A stretch of DNA of 64,000 nt from Zhengitettix transpicula (lineage: Eukaryota; Arthropoda; Insecta; Orthoptera; Tetrigidae), in assembly GCA_037074705.1 (NCBI GenBank), contig CM073596.1:24960001-25024000 (forward strand). Direction: 5' to 3'. Of the stretch, positions 35,735 to 56,750 are shown in pieces. The number at the start of each line of letters is the position of its first letter. Position 1 is the first letter of the stretch. Position numbers and translations under genes: made by a program. Below the pieces are notes generated by a model. The model worked only from the letters and a program-made list of their open reading frames with translations. It was not told where the DNA came from and ran no database searches.

Positions 35735-37733
35735 CTAGAAATAAAAGGAAACAAATTCTTAACAGAATTGCCAATTAATACTTTTGACAATTTTAAGTAA
35801 CAATAAATAACATTCACCATTGAAAGTAATGACTAATTTTTTCACTTATTTGTTAAATGCCAAAAAGATAATTTATTTTACTCTCAAATCATTAAAATAA
35901 TGTATTTTTATTGAAGCATAATAATAGGGTTTTTTTGTTATTGAAGTTTTGGGGCAAATGTGATAATTTGATTAAGTTAGTGTGTTATGTTTGATTTTTA
36001 ATATTACTGAAAACTAAGTAACAATTGTTTGTGAAGTTGTTACAGACAATTAAGTCTGATACTACTGCATGATCTTTTTTCAATTTCTTGTTAGCTCATA
36101 TATCACTATTCTTGTTGTTTCATTGAATATTGGAGAATTTGTGTGCTATTTGACAACTTAAAAAATTATAATAAAAAGGAACAATTAATTAAAAAAATTA
36201 TATGTGGCTTAAGTAAGCTGCAAGCAAGGAATAAAATACTAATTCAACACTTATTAAAATGGTGTGTAAAACTATGATACCATTAATTATTAAACTTATA
36301 AGACTTGATTGAATTGGGGATTAAAGATAGTTTAATTTACTATTTCCAATGTTTCCTTCATTTTAATAACTAACATTTCGTAAGTAAATACAGTTTCAAC
36401 AAGGTTCAAGTTTTGTATGACAGCCATGGTACTTACTTGGAAACAAGATTAAAACATTAGCTTAGAAAATAAAATCAGCAAGGAATTTAACTTTTAACAA
36501 TGGTTTTATTTTCCTGTGTGAAAGAAAGTAAAAGTTTATTTAATCTTTTGATTGAACATTAATTAAGGTGTATTTACTATCTTTTGGAGTTGATTATGTC
36601 ATTCAATTCTCTAATACGTTACCATTTCGTTAAGTTCTGTAGAAGAAAAAACAAAACAAGTTGATGTTTAAATCCTGTACGGAGTGTAAACTATTTTCAT
36701 TTAAAAAGAACACTTTCTTGGCCGTATGTTAATGCATACTTGATTTGATTGGATAAGTATACAACAAATTACTCAAAGGATTAATATGAAATTTTGATGA
36801 GCAGTTACCTATATGTTAAGCATTCACTTTTTTTTATTCTGAAAATAAATATTTGACTTTAAATTTATTGTCGAATTAAGATGGACATTAGAATCACAAA
36901 CGAGGTAAAAAATGTACTAATTATATAGTGGAACATAAATTCATGCAGTTTCTGGGCCATTAAACGAAATAGAACAAGGCGCGTGCTTTTATTGCTAGTA
37001 ATCAAATTCAGTCTTTAGCAGTTGAATTTAGAAAAATAAACACAGTAAGCAAAGAATGTAACACAATCTATGTAAGATTTGTTGCAGTGTTATTATATCA
37101 TGATAGGTCCCTATAACTATAAAATGAAACCATTTTATGCATTAGCATGGCAGTCCCACAATGAGTATTGAGATACGAACAATACGTATTGTTCTCAGAG
37201 AAGTAAAATAGTGTTGGTTAAATTATATATTTCGAACAAAACGCAAATCAGCAATAATGCACAAAATGATCCAAACTTTCGTTACAGTTTGCTGCAATTT
37301 TATCTAACATCAACCGGCCATAATGTTGTTGACTTTAAGAATGACAGCACATTTGGTTTACTTACGTCAATCAGTCGACGTTTCTGTTTGGGTTTTACGT
37401 GTGAGATTTCGAGGAACAAATATATGTTAATAAATCTGTTCATGTGCGTTGTCGAAAGAATGTGACTAACAATATTCGTGGGAAGCCATCATTTTATAAT
37501 TTATCATCTATAGACGAACGCAACATTATCGCGTCCATCTTGACTAGAAAATTGAAGAGGAGGAGGGGTAGGAAAAAGCTCTCTTTACCTCTCCATTTGT
37601 CACAAGATTGTTGACGGACGCAAAGATGCTGTCGAGGGAACTGGGCTGGATATAATGCGAATAAGAAGGGTCGGCGTGAGCTAGCGAGCAATCCGCGGTT
37701 GCCCGGCAACCGCCGTTTGGCTGGAGCCTCGCC
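35735..37733. promoter_or_regulatory. divergent spacer between UBXN11 and PACRG
   Basis: Should hold the missing 5' exon(s) of UBXN11 and both promoters. Most is AT-rich. The last 250 bases before the PACRG start are clearly richer in G+C and CpG (for example GCGGTTGCCCGGCAACCGCC at 37694-37713, an imperfect palindrome like an X-box, the RFX site of ciliary genes). Nothing else recognised. Confidence 0.55.
37694..37713. promoter_or_regulatory. candidate RFX X-box upstream of PACRG
   Basis: GTTGCCCGGCAAC is a near-perfect X-box (consensus GTNRCC, a 0-3 base spacer, RGYAAC) ending about 24 bases before the PACRG start codon. RFX factors drive many cilium genes through such sites, and PACRG is ciliary. 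The placement is close to the ATG, so it would lie in or just upstream of the 5' UTR. Confidence 0.55.
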
Positions 37734-39190
37734 ATGGTGAATGGGAAAGAATTTCGAGACAGTCTTCACCGCCCTGTGCCTTCGGGAAGCCGAGTTGTGC
37801 CGGGATTCACCATTCAAGCCTTGCAGAGGGGTGTACGTGTTGAAGGTCCGCCCAAGTTGCCGAAAAAGAAGCCCAAGGCGCGGCCCCAGATCAGTAACTT
37901 CAGAAAGTTTTACATCAGAGGAGACTTCCCCATATCAATGGAATTCGACGCGTACGGCTTTAAGATAGGCTGGAAGGTAAGTACATTTCAAGTTTTTTTT
38001 ATATACTTTTGTGTCCATCTACCCACTAGAAATATCTTTCTTTCTGTAAATACACTATTTAATACATGTCTACCTATTAATTATACCAGATGCTGTACTT
38101 TTACTTCCCAATGCCAAGTTATCTTAAAATTAGACTTTAAGCAATTTGAACATGATCGAACACCTATAATAATATGAAACTTTCTGATAAGGCTAAGATA
38201 GAGCAGCTGGATTTTCACCATTACCTGCCTATGTTCTTTGATGGTTTGAATGAGACTGAACATCCTTACAAGTTCTTCGCCCTGCAGGGCATAAAGGACA
38301 TGCTGCAAAATGGTGGGCCAAAAATTTTACCTGTGGTACCACAGCTCATTATTCCAATCAAAAGTAAGAGCATATACCATATTCCCTTTTTGTGCTGAGA
38401 ATGTCAAGACATTATGTAAAAGTACATATGGTCTTTCACCTGTAAATTTATTATTACTACAGATGCACTTAATAGCAGAAGACCAGAAGTTATATGCTCA
38501 ACACTGAAGGTGATTCAAAGTTTGGCTGCAAGTGGTGACCTGGTTGGTGAAGCTCTGGTGCCTTACTACAGACAAATTTTACCCACGTTTAATATATACA
38601 AGAACAAAAATGGTATGTGGAAAGAACTTTGTGAAATATTATAAATTTTTATGAAATTTAAATTTATTGTACAATCTCAATGTGTACCTTGAATGTACTT
38701 TTCTTTAAGAGGTATTTAAAATTTTTATGAAATTTAAATTTATTGTACAATCTTAATGTGTACCTTGAATGTACTTTTCTTTAAGAGGTATTTAAAATTC
38801 CTTACGACTCTTCATTTCAAATCACAAAACTTATTTTGTTTTCTTATTAGTGAAACCATACAATTATAAGTGTCGTTAAATATTCAAAACTTTCTACACA
38901 GGTTTCTATTGCAGGGTATTTTAGTAAACTCAATTGTATGTTTTTTGTCTCATGTAAGCCCAAACTATAATAGATCTGACATATTTAAACAAAGTTTTAC
39001 AACTACACACACAATTATTTTATTTTCAGTAAACTGTGGTGATGGAATTGATTACACACAGATGAAGCATGAGAATGTAGGAGATTTAGTCCAAGAAACC
39101 CTGGAGGTTTTAGAACGTTACGGTGGAGAAGATGCATTCATCAATATAAAGTACATGGTGCCCACATACGAGTCTTGCATGATGAACTAA
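37734..39190 (+). CDS. PACRG: parkin co-regulated gene protein, axonemal inner-junction protein
   Basis: PACRG bridges the A and B tubules at the inner junction of ciliary doublet microtubules. Exons: 37734-37976, 38192-38363, 38463-38612, 39030-39190, in frame to 241 residues; human isoforms are about 257-296. The start lies in a good context (GCCATGG). The N-terminus is a variable basic and proline-rich tail. The family core begins [12 protein letters not shown] and runs through [27 protein letters not shown] and [14 protein letters not shown], ending [15 protein letters not shown]. The helical-repeat fold and its length are complete. In mammals the gene shares a divergent promoter with PRKN; here its divergent partner is UBXN11. 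Confidence 0.96.
38643..38796. repeat. tandem duplication, 76 bp x 2
   Basis: A 76-base unit (containing ATTGTACAATC and TGTGTACCTTGAATGTAC) occurs twice in direct order with about one difference. It lies in PACRG intron 3. The near identity points to a recent duplication. Confidence 0.9.
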
Positions 39191-39431
39191 GCAGATAATT
39201 CCAAATGGTTTGTTTTTTTGTTGAAAATTGTATGCATACAAACTCATTTTTCATTACTTTAAAAAATGATATTATTTTCTATCTGAAATCATCTGAAAAT
39301 ATAATTAAAAAATTGTGAAGTGACACTTAAATTGAGGCAAATGTGGTGAAAACTTGTTTTTACTCAGAAATATATTTATGAACAAAATTGTTTTATAAAA
39401 GGCAATTTAATATAAGTTGTTTGGAGATGTA

Positions 39432-39437
39432 AATAAA
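39432..39437 (+). terminator. candidate poly(A) signal of PACRG
   Basis: AATAAA about 240 bases past the PACRG stop codon and just upstream of a SINE-like insertion. Confidence 0.4.
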
Positions 39438-39477
39438 ATACAAGTAAACAATTTAATATAAAATTTTTAATTGATAC

Positions 39478-39620
39478 ATGTTTGAAGGAGGCCGAGAGCC
39501 TCTGAAAATTTAAAGAACTTCTTTGGTTCCCTGGGGCTACACTGTACTTCAATTACAGGTAAGCCACACACTATATATCTTTCCATATCAATATTGTAAT
39601 TGTGTATATATATATATATT
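39478..39620 (+). mobile_element. SINE-like repeat copy with (TA)n tail
   Basis: Carries GAAGGAGGCCGAGAGCCTCT, GAAAATTT, GGTTCC, then TACAGGTAAGCCACAC and CTTTCCATATCAATATTG before (TA)n. Same order of blocks as the copy at 8888-9087, with the core motif partly mutated (TTGAAGGA for CTGAAGAA). Confidence 0.65.
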
Positions 39621-40054
39621 ACATATATGCACAATCGACAATAATACATACGCAATAGATGTTCCAAGTTCAATTATTATGAAAATTTGTATAGGGTCAA
39701 TATCTTTGTCTCATTTGTAACATTTCTCAAAAACATTTTTTTCATGGGGTACCATTTTATTAAAAAAAATTATTAGATTGTCATTTAATTTGGGCATTTC
39801 AGATTCTAATACTATATACACATAAAAGAGCAAATAACTTAACAAATATCAATAATATATAATTACATAAATTAAGTGAAAATTTTCAGTTCAATAATAG
39901 CTATTGAGATGTTTAGTATCAACAAAATAATTCAGAGTAGGTGATAAGCCACATCTTGACTAGAATACAACTATACTTAATAATTGGAATTTTTGCACCC
40001 ACAAGATCAGTTGGACAACACTATGTCTCCACAAGTAAAATATTTTCTTGAGGC

Positions 40055-41350
40055 TCAGTAGAAGTAGATTGCAAATACAGCAACCATGCAGACGATGGAA
40101 TCCTATAAAAAGAAAAAAAAAAGTTATGACAATGTTTCACTGAGGTGGCTGTGGTGTAGGAATAGAAAGGAGCAATTTAAATTTCTTTTGTACAAATGAA
40201 AAAAAAATTTTTTTAAAAAAAGCAGTGGTTATCTCCACACCAAAATACTGTCCAAGTGTGTTTAAATTAGTTCAGACTTGGTCAAAAAATATGGTCAGAA
40301 AATTATATATATAAATATACATAAAGAAAATAAAAGTAAATTAATACAGAACATGATTTTGGTTTATATGACAGAGTGGTCTATAAATGTGATACCACAG
40401 AATAATAATCAAAGTTTAATTGAGACATGTAATTTCAATAAAGATTTGTAATATAATAATTTATAGCTGTTGCAAATACAATTAACTACTACCACACCAA
40501 ACCAGTATTTGTCTAAAAACTACAATATGAAATGAAACATAACACGTACATTCATAAAAACATCACTGGCATAGTTATCAGTATCTGCATCCCATAAGCA
40601 GCGTGCTCCAATCCGCAACCCAGCTCCATGCTGTTCACAGATAATGACCTGCACTACATACTTGTACTTGTTTGCTGCCATCTCTGCAAATGAAATAATA
40701 GGTTTATTGTTTTGACAGAATAGTGTTGTACTACTTCGGTTTCAGTTCACTTTAAACAATTCATAATAAAATTTCAATACATTTCAATCCTTATCATCAT
40801 GAACAGATATATTCATGAAATTTAATAGAACAGAAATGGACCAAGTGCAAGAGCATAATCATATTAGATTATTGTACCCTCAACATGCCAATACAGTGAT
40901 TAAAACAGAACACTCACAAGAATATTGTGCTTGTACATACCTCTAACTTTAACTCGAACTGAATCTGCTATAGTGTTTGCCCACATCTCGGCTTCTTGTA
41001 TGCTGTATTCCTTACCTTCTAATTGTTCACTAAGAACTGAGTGAATTACTTCCTTCACAGTAAGAGCCTTGAACCTATAATATAAAGTTGATATATATTA
41101 CTAAATACTCCAGGACAACATATACAAATGTAATCAAGGAGCAATGTCTTTACAGATGTATTTGCTGTCTGTATAACTTTTGGACTTCCAACTGGGTGAG
41201 AATAGGCTAAGCCCATGATATTTTGATGGCAGCCACTAACAGTGACCTACAGTGATTTGTTGGTTCCATTATATTATAAGCAACAATATTCTACGTTAAT
41301 GACACTTGTTGCAGAATAACTATATGACACCACACATTAGTGAGCAAATA

Positions 41351-41413
<63 letters not shown>

Positions 41414-41811
41414 AATGTGACACTGCCAAAATAATTTGTATTTAAAGGAAAGAGAGAATGTGGGTATATAGAGTACATGTTATTGGTTCCCCAACTGCCG
41501 ACTCCAACTTTAGATTTAAGGTAAGTAAGAAGCTCTCGGGTCATTCTTTTCTATCCAAATGAATTATTTTGATACATAACTTTTACTTGCTTTATATATA
41601 AAGTTGAAAAATTTTCAACTATATACGTATTAAAAATATAATTAAATAAAATATATCCAACTTAATAAGATTTATCTGACAAAATGTACTTTTCATTAGC
41701 CTCCGGTCTAATTTGGTAAGTCCTCGGAGTTTCTGGAGCAATTGAAACATTTTCAGACTGTGTTTCACTTTCTTGTAATGTATCTTCCGTTTCTTCGTCC
41801 ACGACTTCCAT
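40055..41811 (-). CDS. DYNLT2B: Tctex-type dynein light chain 2B (TCTEX1D2 homologue)
   Basis: A light chain of dynein-2, the retrograde intraflagellar-transport motor. Exons: 41811-41690, 41074-40941, 40683-40550, 40102-40055, joining in frame to 145 residues. An in-frame stop lies upstream of the ATG at 41811. The acidic N-terminal tail is followed by TYQIRP, then the Tctex fold: VKEVIHSVLSEQL, YKYVVQVIICEQHGAG, ARCLWDADTDNYASDVFMN and the last strand VCMVAVFAIYFY. The DADTDNY segment and the length fit DYNLT2B better than DYNLT1/3. The first donor (AA followed by GTACAT) is weak, but the junction gives a correct NEKFKALTV reading. It faces RTCB head to head. Confidence 0.94.
41353..41575 (+). 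mobile_element. (TA)n followed by a divergent SINE-like unit
   Basis: (TA)n at 41353-41411 leads into AGAATGTGACACTGCC, then TATTGGTTCCCCAACTGCC and AGATTTAAGGTAAGTAAG, ending TTTCTATCCAAATG. The order (TA)n, GGTTCC, a GGTAAG junction, then a CTATCC-type tail copies the other family members, but similarity is low. In DYNLT2B intron 1. Confidence 0.4.
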
Positions 41812-43075
41812 ATCTAGTGACTGAGACTGATGAGAGACCCGAATTCGCTATCAAATTGTTGAGTAAAAACTACATTTACTCTGACAGATTCACATTTGTA
41901 AATACCGCATGCATCAAAGCAGTTCGCAGTAAACAAATTGAATTCACTCTGGTAACGAAACGAGCAGTCGAAATCAGAAGGAAATATATATATCGATATT
42001 TATTGCTCGTTCGTTACCGTCTATAAATACAAATGAGTAATGTTGATATCATGTGTTTACAATAAATCAGTACCGTAGCGTTTCAGCCACTCGGGCCGTA
42101 GGCCAAATTAGTCGTTCCATTATTTATAAGTATTTTAATCTAGCCTGCTCAAAAATTTACAGAACTTCTGCCTCTCCCAATAAGTGCCACTCGAGGCGAG
42201 TCGCCTCCGCCTAGTCTTTACGCCACTGCAATAAATGCGGAAAATTGTTATCAACAGTAATACGAGACTTGAGTTGATTCATTTGAAGATCTCCATGCTC
42301 GACTATCCATAGCGGCTACACGAAATGCCTCTTGTGGAACTGTTTGCCAATCACTCGTTCGACGCTCCCTAGCATTCATTACTGTTGGTGACCGCAATTT
42401 AATGAATTTATTGTAAACTTTGATGGAAAACAGCACTTTGTAATGATGATGTAAATAAACAATGTTCTTCTTTTCATGTTAAATTTTTTGTGTTCATGCG
42501 TCACTTCCGAACATATTTTCCAATACAATTTAAGTATATATATATACATATGTTATAGAAGTGAATGCAGATAATTGTTTGTGTATAATAAATTAATTTT
42601 AAGTGGTATTTCATTGAATACAAAATAACCTACAGTAAATAAGATATGATATAATCAAACAATACAGCCTTATATATCGAAAGTCAATAGAATATTTTCA
42701 AATAAATTAAATTTACAATATTAAGTAAAATATTGATGGTAATAATAATATTGTATTAATCTTATTTCTAAATGTAAATTTTCTGAATCACATACCATGG
42801 TATAAACTACAAGTATTTATTTTGGATTGTAACCCAAAGGAGTGGCGAAGCAAATACGGCCAGCTGGTGTGTCAAAAGAAGGAGAAAAATATGTTCTTAA
42901 ACATGTGGATTTAATATATATGATACGTTTATTGGCGACACTAGATTTTTTTTAAGACTTATGGCTTCCTCAGTCAGTTAGGACTATATCCTTCCACGTT
43001 GAAGTACTAGAGTTCGTTAAGTTTAGCCGGCTTAGTTTCCCTAGGTTACACCAGACGATATTTTATAGGTTAAAA
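41812..43075. promoter_or_regulatory. divergent spacer between DYNLT2B and RTCB
   Basis: 1.26 kb between opposed start codons, with more CpG than the gene bodies. It includes an exact GC-rich palindrome GAGGCGA-G-TCGCCTC at 42193-42207 and a short (TA)n near 42535. No coding segment recognised. Confidence 0.55.
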
Positions 43076-52097
<9,022 letters not shown>

Positions 52098-52214
52098 ATG
52101 GCTCAAGTTATTTCATGAGTTGTATAAGTTTGATAAAGTTTGCATATAATAATGTATAATAATATTTTGATTTTTCTCCAAAGTCCAATCTTTTGTCTTG
52201 CATTTTTGTTCCAC

Positions 52215-52220
52215 AATAAA
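52215..52220 (+). terminator. candidate poly(A) signal of RTCB
   Basis: AATAAA about 118 bases past the RTCB stop codon. Confidence 0.5.
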
Positions 52221-52519
52221 TATTATTTTATTTTCAGCTAAGAAACTGTTCTGAAATAATAATTTGTTTGAGTAACCAATAATAGAGATATTATAGAACC
52301 ACTTGTGCTACAGTAATATGCATTAAGAAAGTAAGAAAGAAATTAACTATTATATTGTGAGTATAACAAAAAGTTAAATTTATTTATATTCAATAAATTG
52401 TTTCATGTATCATCATCAAAGGTGAAGTTTATTGAATAATATAGGAAAGGGAGGATGTGAGGGTGATTGGAAAAATAATATATCCCAAAGGCTGCAGAAG
52501 TTACAGCAAATTGTCTCTC

Positions 52520-52698
52520 TTGTATTAATTTATTTTACTTCTCCAGTTATTAGTAATATTTTTATTTTAAATTACATTAATTGTATTAATTTCTTTTACT
52601 TCTCCAGTTATTAGTAATATTTTTATTTTAAATTACATTAATTGTATTAATTTCTTTTACTTCTCCAGTTATTAGTAATATTTTTATTTTAAATTACA
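52520..52698. repeat. tandem repeat, 61 bp x about 3
   Basis: Units starting TTGTATTAATT and containing ACTTCTCCAGTTATTAGTAA begin at 52520, 52581 and 52642. The last two are nearly identical and the first differs slightly. Confidence 0.92.
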
Positions 52699-53506
52699 GC
52701 ATTTTTTTCTATTAACTGAATGTCATTCTTGTCCAGGAGCCTCAATTATAAAGAAAAAGGAACCCTGTGTTTATGATAGTATGATCTGTTTACAATAATA
52801 CTTAGTGAGTGTCAGTGAATTTTAATTTGTCAGATAATGTGTAGCCATTCTTTGCTTGGAATTTTATAGATTTGTTTCAGAAATAATTTTTTATAATTTT
52901 CTTATTAATTTTTCATAGTTTTTTCCACCAGTCAACAATCTTGGAGTTTTTACAATAATACCATGAGTAATTTTATATTATTTAACAGACTTCTGCATTG
53001 CTTTAATTTAATAATAACCATTTCATATGTTATGTTTTGTTTTCATAGAGATATCTCGAATCATCTCAAATTCATGAAATAAAATTATTTGTGTATGTGA
53101 ATGGCAATCAACTGCCCTATTTTCTATATTCAAGGGCTACAATTATGTTTTCAGGTGTAATTATGCCTTGGAATATCTTGAAAATATTTCAAATTGAGAA
53201 AAATTACATTTTTGTCTAAATATTGGCAAATGAAGAAGCATACTTTTTGAAAAATGGAAATGTTATCTTTTGTCCTTACGATTAGCATTGAGATATTCAG
53301 CTAAAATTCTAGTTATGAAGTTTTGAACCTGCATAGCTCATCACAGAATATCATCTATGCTTTTGCAATTTTCTTCTTAGTTTCTTATTTCTGATCTTAA
53401 CATTTTTAAAGTTGTTTTCTAAGTTTTTTCTAGTTCTTCTCATTGTAATTTGAGAAAATTTCACTGTCAACTTCTTTGTTCACAGGAATACTTAATAATA
53501 ATATTT

Positions 53507-53646
53507 TAATAAATTTTTTGTGGTTGAGCACCAGGATCAGATTTTTATATAAACTTGACGTTTCTGCAGTCATTCTCTACCGTAGAGATGTAGAAAACTC
53601 TTTATATAGAATCTGAACCTGGAGCTCAACCGTGAAAAATTTATTA
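53507..53646. mobile_element. MITE-like element, about 140 bp, with ~46 bp terminal inverted repeats
   Basis: The left arm (53507-53553) and right arm (53601-53646) are inverted copies with about seven differences. Shared segments include TAATAAATTTTT, GGTTGAGC and CCAGG. Only about 47 bases separate the arms, and there is no coding capacity. A TA target duplication is possible but cannot be shown in AT-rich flanks. Confidence 0.7.
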
Positions 53647-55950
53647 ACAATTTACACCGGAAAAGTTTAAATTCATTAACTAAATTCATTTCTACTAAAT
53701 ATTTGTTCACATTTAGTAATTGTTTAATTGGCGTGCTTCAGTTCTTTAATTAGAATAATTTTTTGTATCAATTATAAGTTATCTTTGTTGGTGCATTTTC
53801 TAAAACAAATTGTGAGATATAAGGGAACTGTCAGTAATTTTACTGACTTGCAGGATTGTAATTCATGGTGTCACTTGTTGATGAATAATTAGCTGATATA
53901 TTAAAAATTTGAGTTAGAATCTTGATGCAAAAAAGAACACTACTGACACTAATTGAAATTGTTGGATGATATGAATGGTGACTTGTTAGTAAGAAAGATT
54001 ACTAGGACATAACACCTTAGGAGCGTACTTATTATTTCTAACATTGATTTACGAACGCGGAAGAGGTTCTTAGTGTGTGTATGTGAAATGTGCACGGTAA
54101 TAAATCAATCATTTAAAATATGCTACAGAATCTTGTTGGGAGTTAATATGGAGAAAGGTTTTTATTATGTATAGTGAAAGGTAATTATAGCATGAGAGTC
54201 CGATTATTCAAATAACATAATTGTGCTAAGCACTGTGATGTAAGGCGGAGAACAAGTTGAAATTTCATTAGTTTTAAAAAAGTACAATGTTGGTGGTGTT
54301 TGATATATCGATATTTTAATCAAGGTATCTTTGCGGTAAGCATCTTTGCGTAGCCAACTTCACAATTTCTGTTCCGCGTTAGTTTGAAATATTAAACTTC
54401 GCCCGTTGACTGGCAACGAAAAGTATATATTTCTTGCCTAGAAAATGTTACCGAATCCATTTTTGTGACTAGTTTCGGGTTCAAACTTAAAACTGTGACA
54501 TGGCTATGGCGAGGTTGCCTACCCTGCAGTGAGGTGATGGTGGAAATGGATGTGCTTATGTCGTACCCGTCGTCGTGATATAATGCTCTCAATATGAAAA
54601 CGTGAACACGAACTAGTACGGTTTTTACACTTGGATTATTTTTTTTTCTCATGAGAAATGTCTTCCAAAAGGTTAGTTGTGTGACACAATTTTTCCCCAT
54701 TTTTATTGTATGTGCTGGGGTATTATGAAAAGCACCGAAAACGGTTTTGGTGGCGGCGGTGTGTGACAAGTGTTTCGAATGCGTGGCTGTTATTTAATAA
54801 CACGGTTAGGCGGTCTTTCGTAACTGCATGTCTGAAACCTCCCCCGTTAGACCAGCACTTATGGATTGCTAAATCATTGTATACAAATTGTTTGACAAGT
54901 TTTCAGTTGACTAGAATGTTTAGTCACTGAAAGATAATTTTGAATAATATGGAGAATAAAGTGTATAATATATGAAAGAAGGCTGCTCTTCACCTACACC
55001 AAGAAATGAGCCTTGAATGCCCTGATTTGTGCGTGGGAACAATCTTCTTGACAAGGACCTACTCGGTCCTATTGCGCTTTTGGATTGCAGAAATTGACTA
55101 GTACGTCGTGGAATTTACGTGAATCAATTGGCAAACATAATATTCTCCTAAAATTATTGGACAAGGGTAGTTGCTTTACTCTGATCCAGTTTTCTAATTT
55201 CCAAATTTGCAGACCTGTCAAACTCCTCTCCAATCGTTGGGGTGGGTGGTATGCAAAGACAGGATTGGCATGTATTTAATTACACTGGAGAGTTTTAAAA
55301 TCTGGAAAGAGAAGAGTGTGAATTATAATTTAAAATCATAAAAATGTCAATAAGAATAGTTGTTTGATGAAAAAAAAAAGTTAAAATAAATCAGTCTGTG
55401 TGTTTTTAAGTAAAAGGAAGATTTTCTGAAAATTTAATCGTTAGATGGTTAATGTACTCTGTCAATATTAGTATGAATTTATTGAAAGGAATTTCGTCTT
55501 TTATATTAACTTTTAAATTTATTCTGAATTATTTTTAGGTCATGGTTGCATGCAAGTTGATTAAACTGTGAATTTCACCAGTCTGTATACTTATTTTTGA
55601 ATGAATATGCTATTATTATTTTTGCTGATCCCTTGGTTCATAAAGTAGTGAGTTTGGATTTTTTAGGGTAGACATTCACTAAAGGACACTTGCTATGCTA
55701 CTTCATATGCCAGTGCTGTAAAGCACTTATTTTTTACATATATTATTTATTGAAAATCCCAATTTTACATTTTTCAACACAATTCTCAGTTTATACTTCC
55801 TACAATTTTAATGTTACAGGAAAATATTGAAGTTTTTTTTAAAAGTTTTCAGAAGTAAACAAAATGTATAAAGCATAAGTTAAATGATTGTACTGCCATG
55901 AATTATAATTAAAAATATAATTGATAAAATGTAATTAATTAGAACACAAT

Positions 55951-56750
55951 CAGAATCACCATATTGGTGATCATATATTTCAGTCTCTTTCTCCTTTTGC
56001 ATGAGAGTAGTGTGTATGAATCTAGTCACTTTACGGATTTGAAATATCTTGACAATGGTGCGATATCATTATTGAGATTATTCTGATATTCCATTGTCTT
56101 GGAGTAGAAAAAGTTTTTCTTGTTTCCTTTGTTTTCTTCACTTGGAGTATTTCTCTACATCTTTTTTTCTGATGATCTAGATTCAAGTCATCTCTTTGAC
56201 CTGCCTCTTTCTGTTTTTTCTTGTTTTTTTTTGGCTTTTCATTCCTTTATTTTTCTTTTTTCATTCTCACTTTTTATATTCCAAGACAATGGAATACCTG
56301 AATTATCTCAATAATAAGTCACTTTACCACATGAGTCTTCATTGAGAAGCATTTTTTACATTTTGTTGTTGGGTGTTAATTGTTGTCCTCCACTACTTTA
56401 TCTCGGGGTCACTGAATATGATTCAAATTTTTCTATTTTATTTTTGAAGCATATCATTTCCTAATTTATTTTCACAAACATGCTGAAAGTCCAAGCCCTA
56501 GTTGATCAAAAACGGTGTATGCTTCAGGACTTTTAGTTCAGTCAGTTTGGATCACAAGACCCCTTATCATTATTTTCTACAGACCCTATTATCAATTGGA
56601 TACAAACACCTTAGACCTTTAATAAAAGATTTTCTTGAGGCTCCACCTGAGGTATATCATGTAACCACCACATTTTTATGGCTTAGAACACACTCAGAAT
56701 CATCAGTTTGGTGATCATATAGTTCAGTCTCTTTCTCCTTTTGCATGAGA
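55951..56750. repeat. 800 bp unit bounded by 56-bp direct repeats, with an internal foldback
   Basis: 55951-56006 and 56695-56750 are direct copies (both contain TTGGTGATCATATA and CAGTCTCTTTCTCCTTTTGC). Between them, 56069-56103 and 56280-56314 are inverted copies of 35 bp (TATTCCATTGTCTTGGA in both), about 176 bp apart. No coding frame is recognised. It may be a non-autonomous element or nested repeats. Confidence 0.55.

Larger units (their letters stand above)
39191..40054. other. convergent 3' flanks of PACRG and DYNLT2B
   Basis: About 0.86 kb between facing stop codons. It contains a PACRG poly(A) signal and a SINE-like copy with (TA)n at 39604-39620, both listed separately. Otherwise AT-rich with nothing recognised. 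Confidence 0.6.

Noticed and set aside
37494..37817. 107-codon minus-strand frame over the PACRG start
   Set aside because: Overlaps PACRG exon 1 in antisense and reads as low-complexity translation of GC-rich promoter sequence. It was considered as the missing UBXN11 first exon, but no suitable phase-2 donor was evident.
54392..54769. 125-codon minus-strand frame
   Set aside because: No recognised domain, no splice or homology support; only the CpG-rich context is notable.
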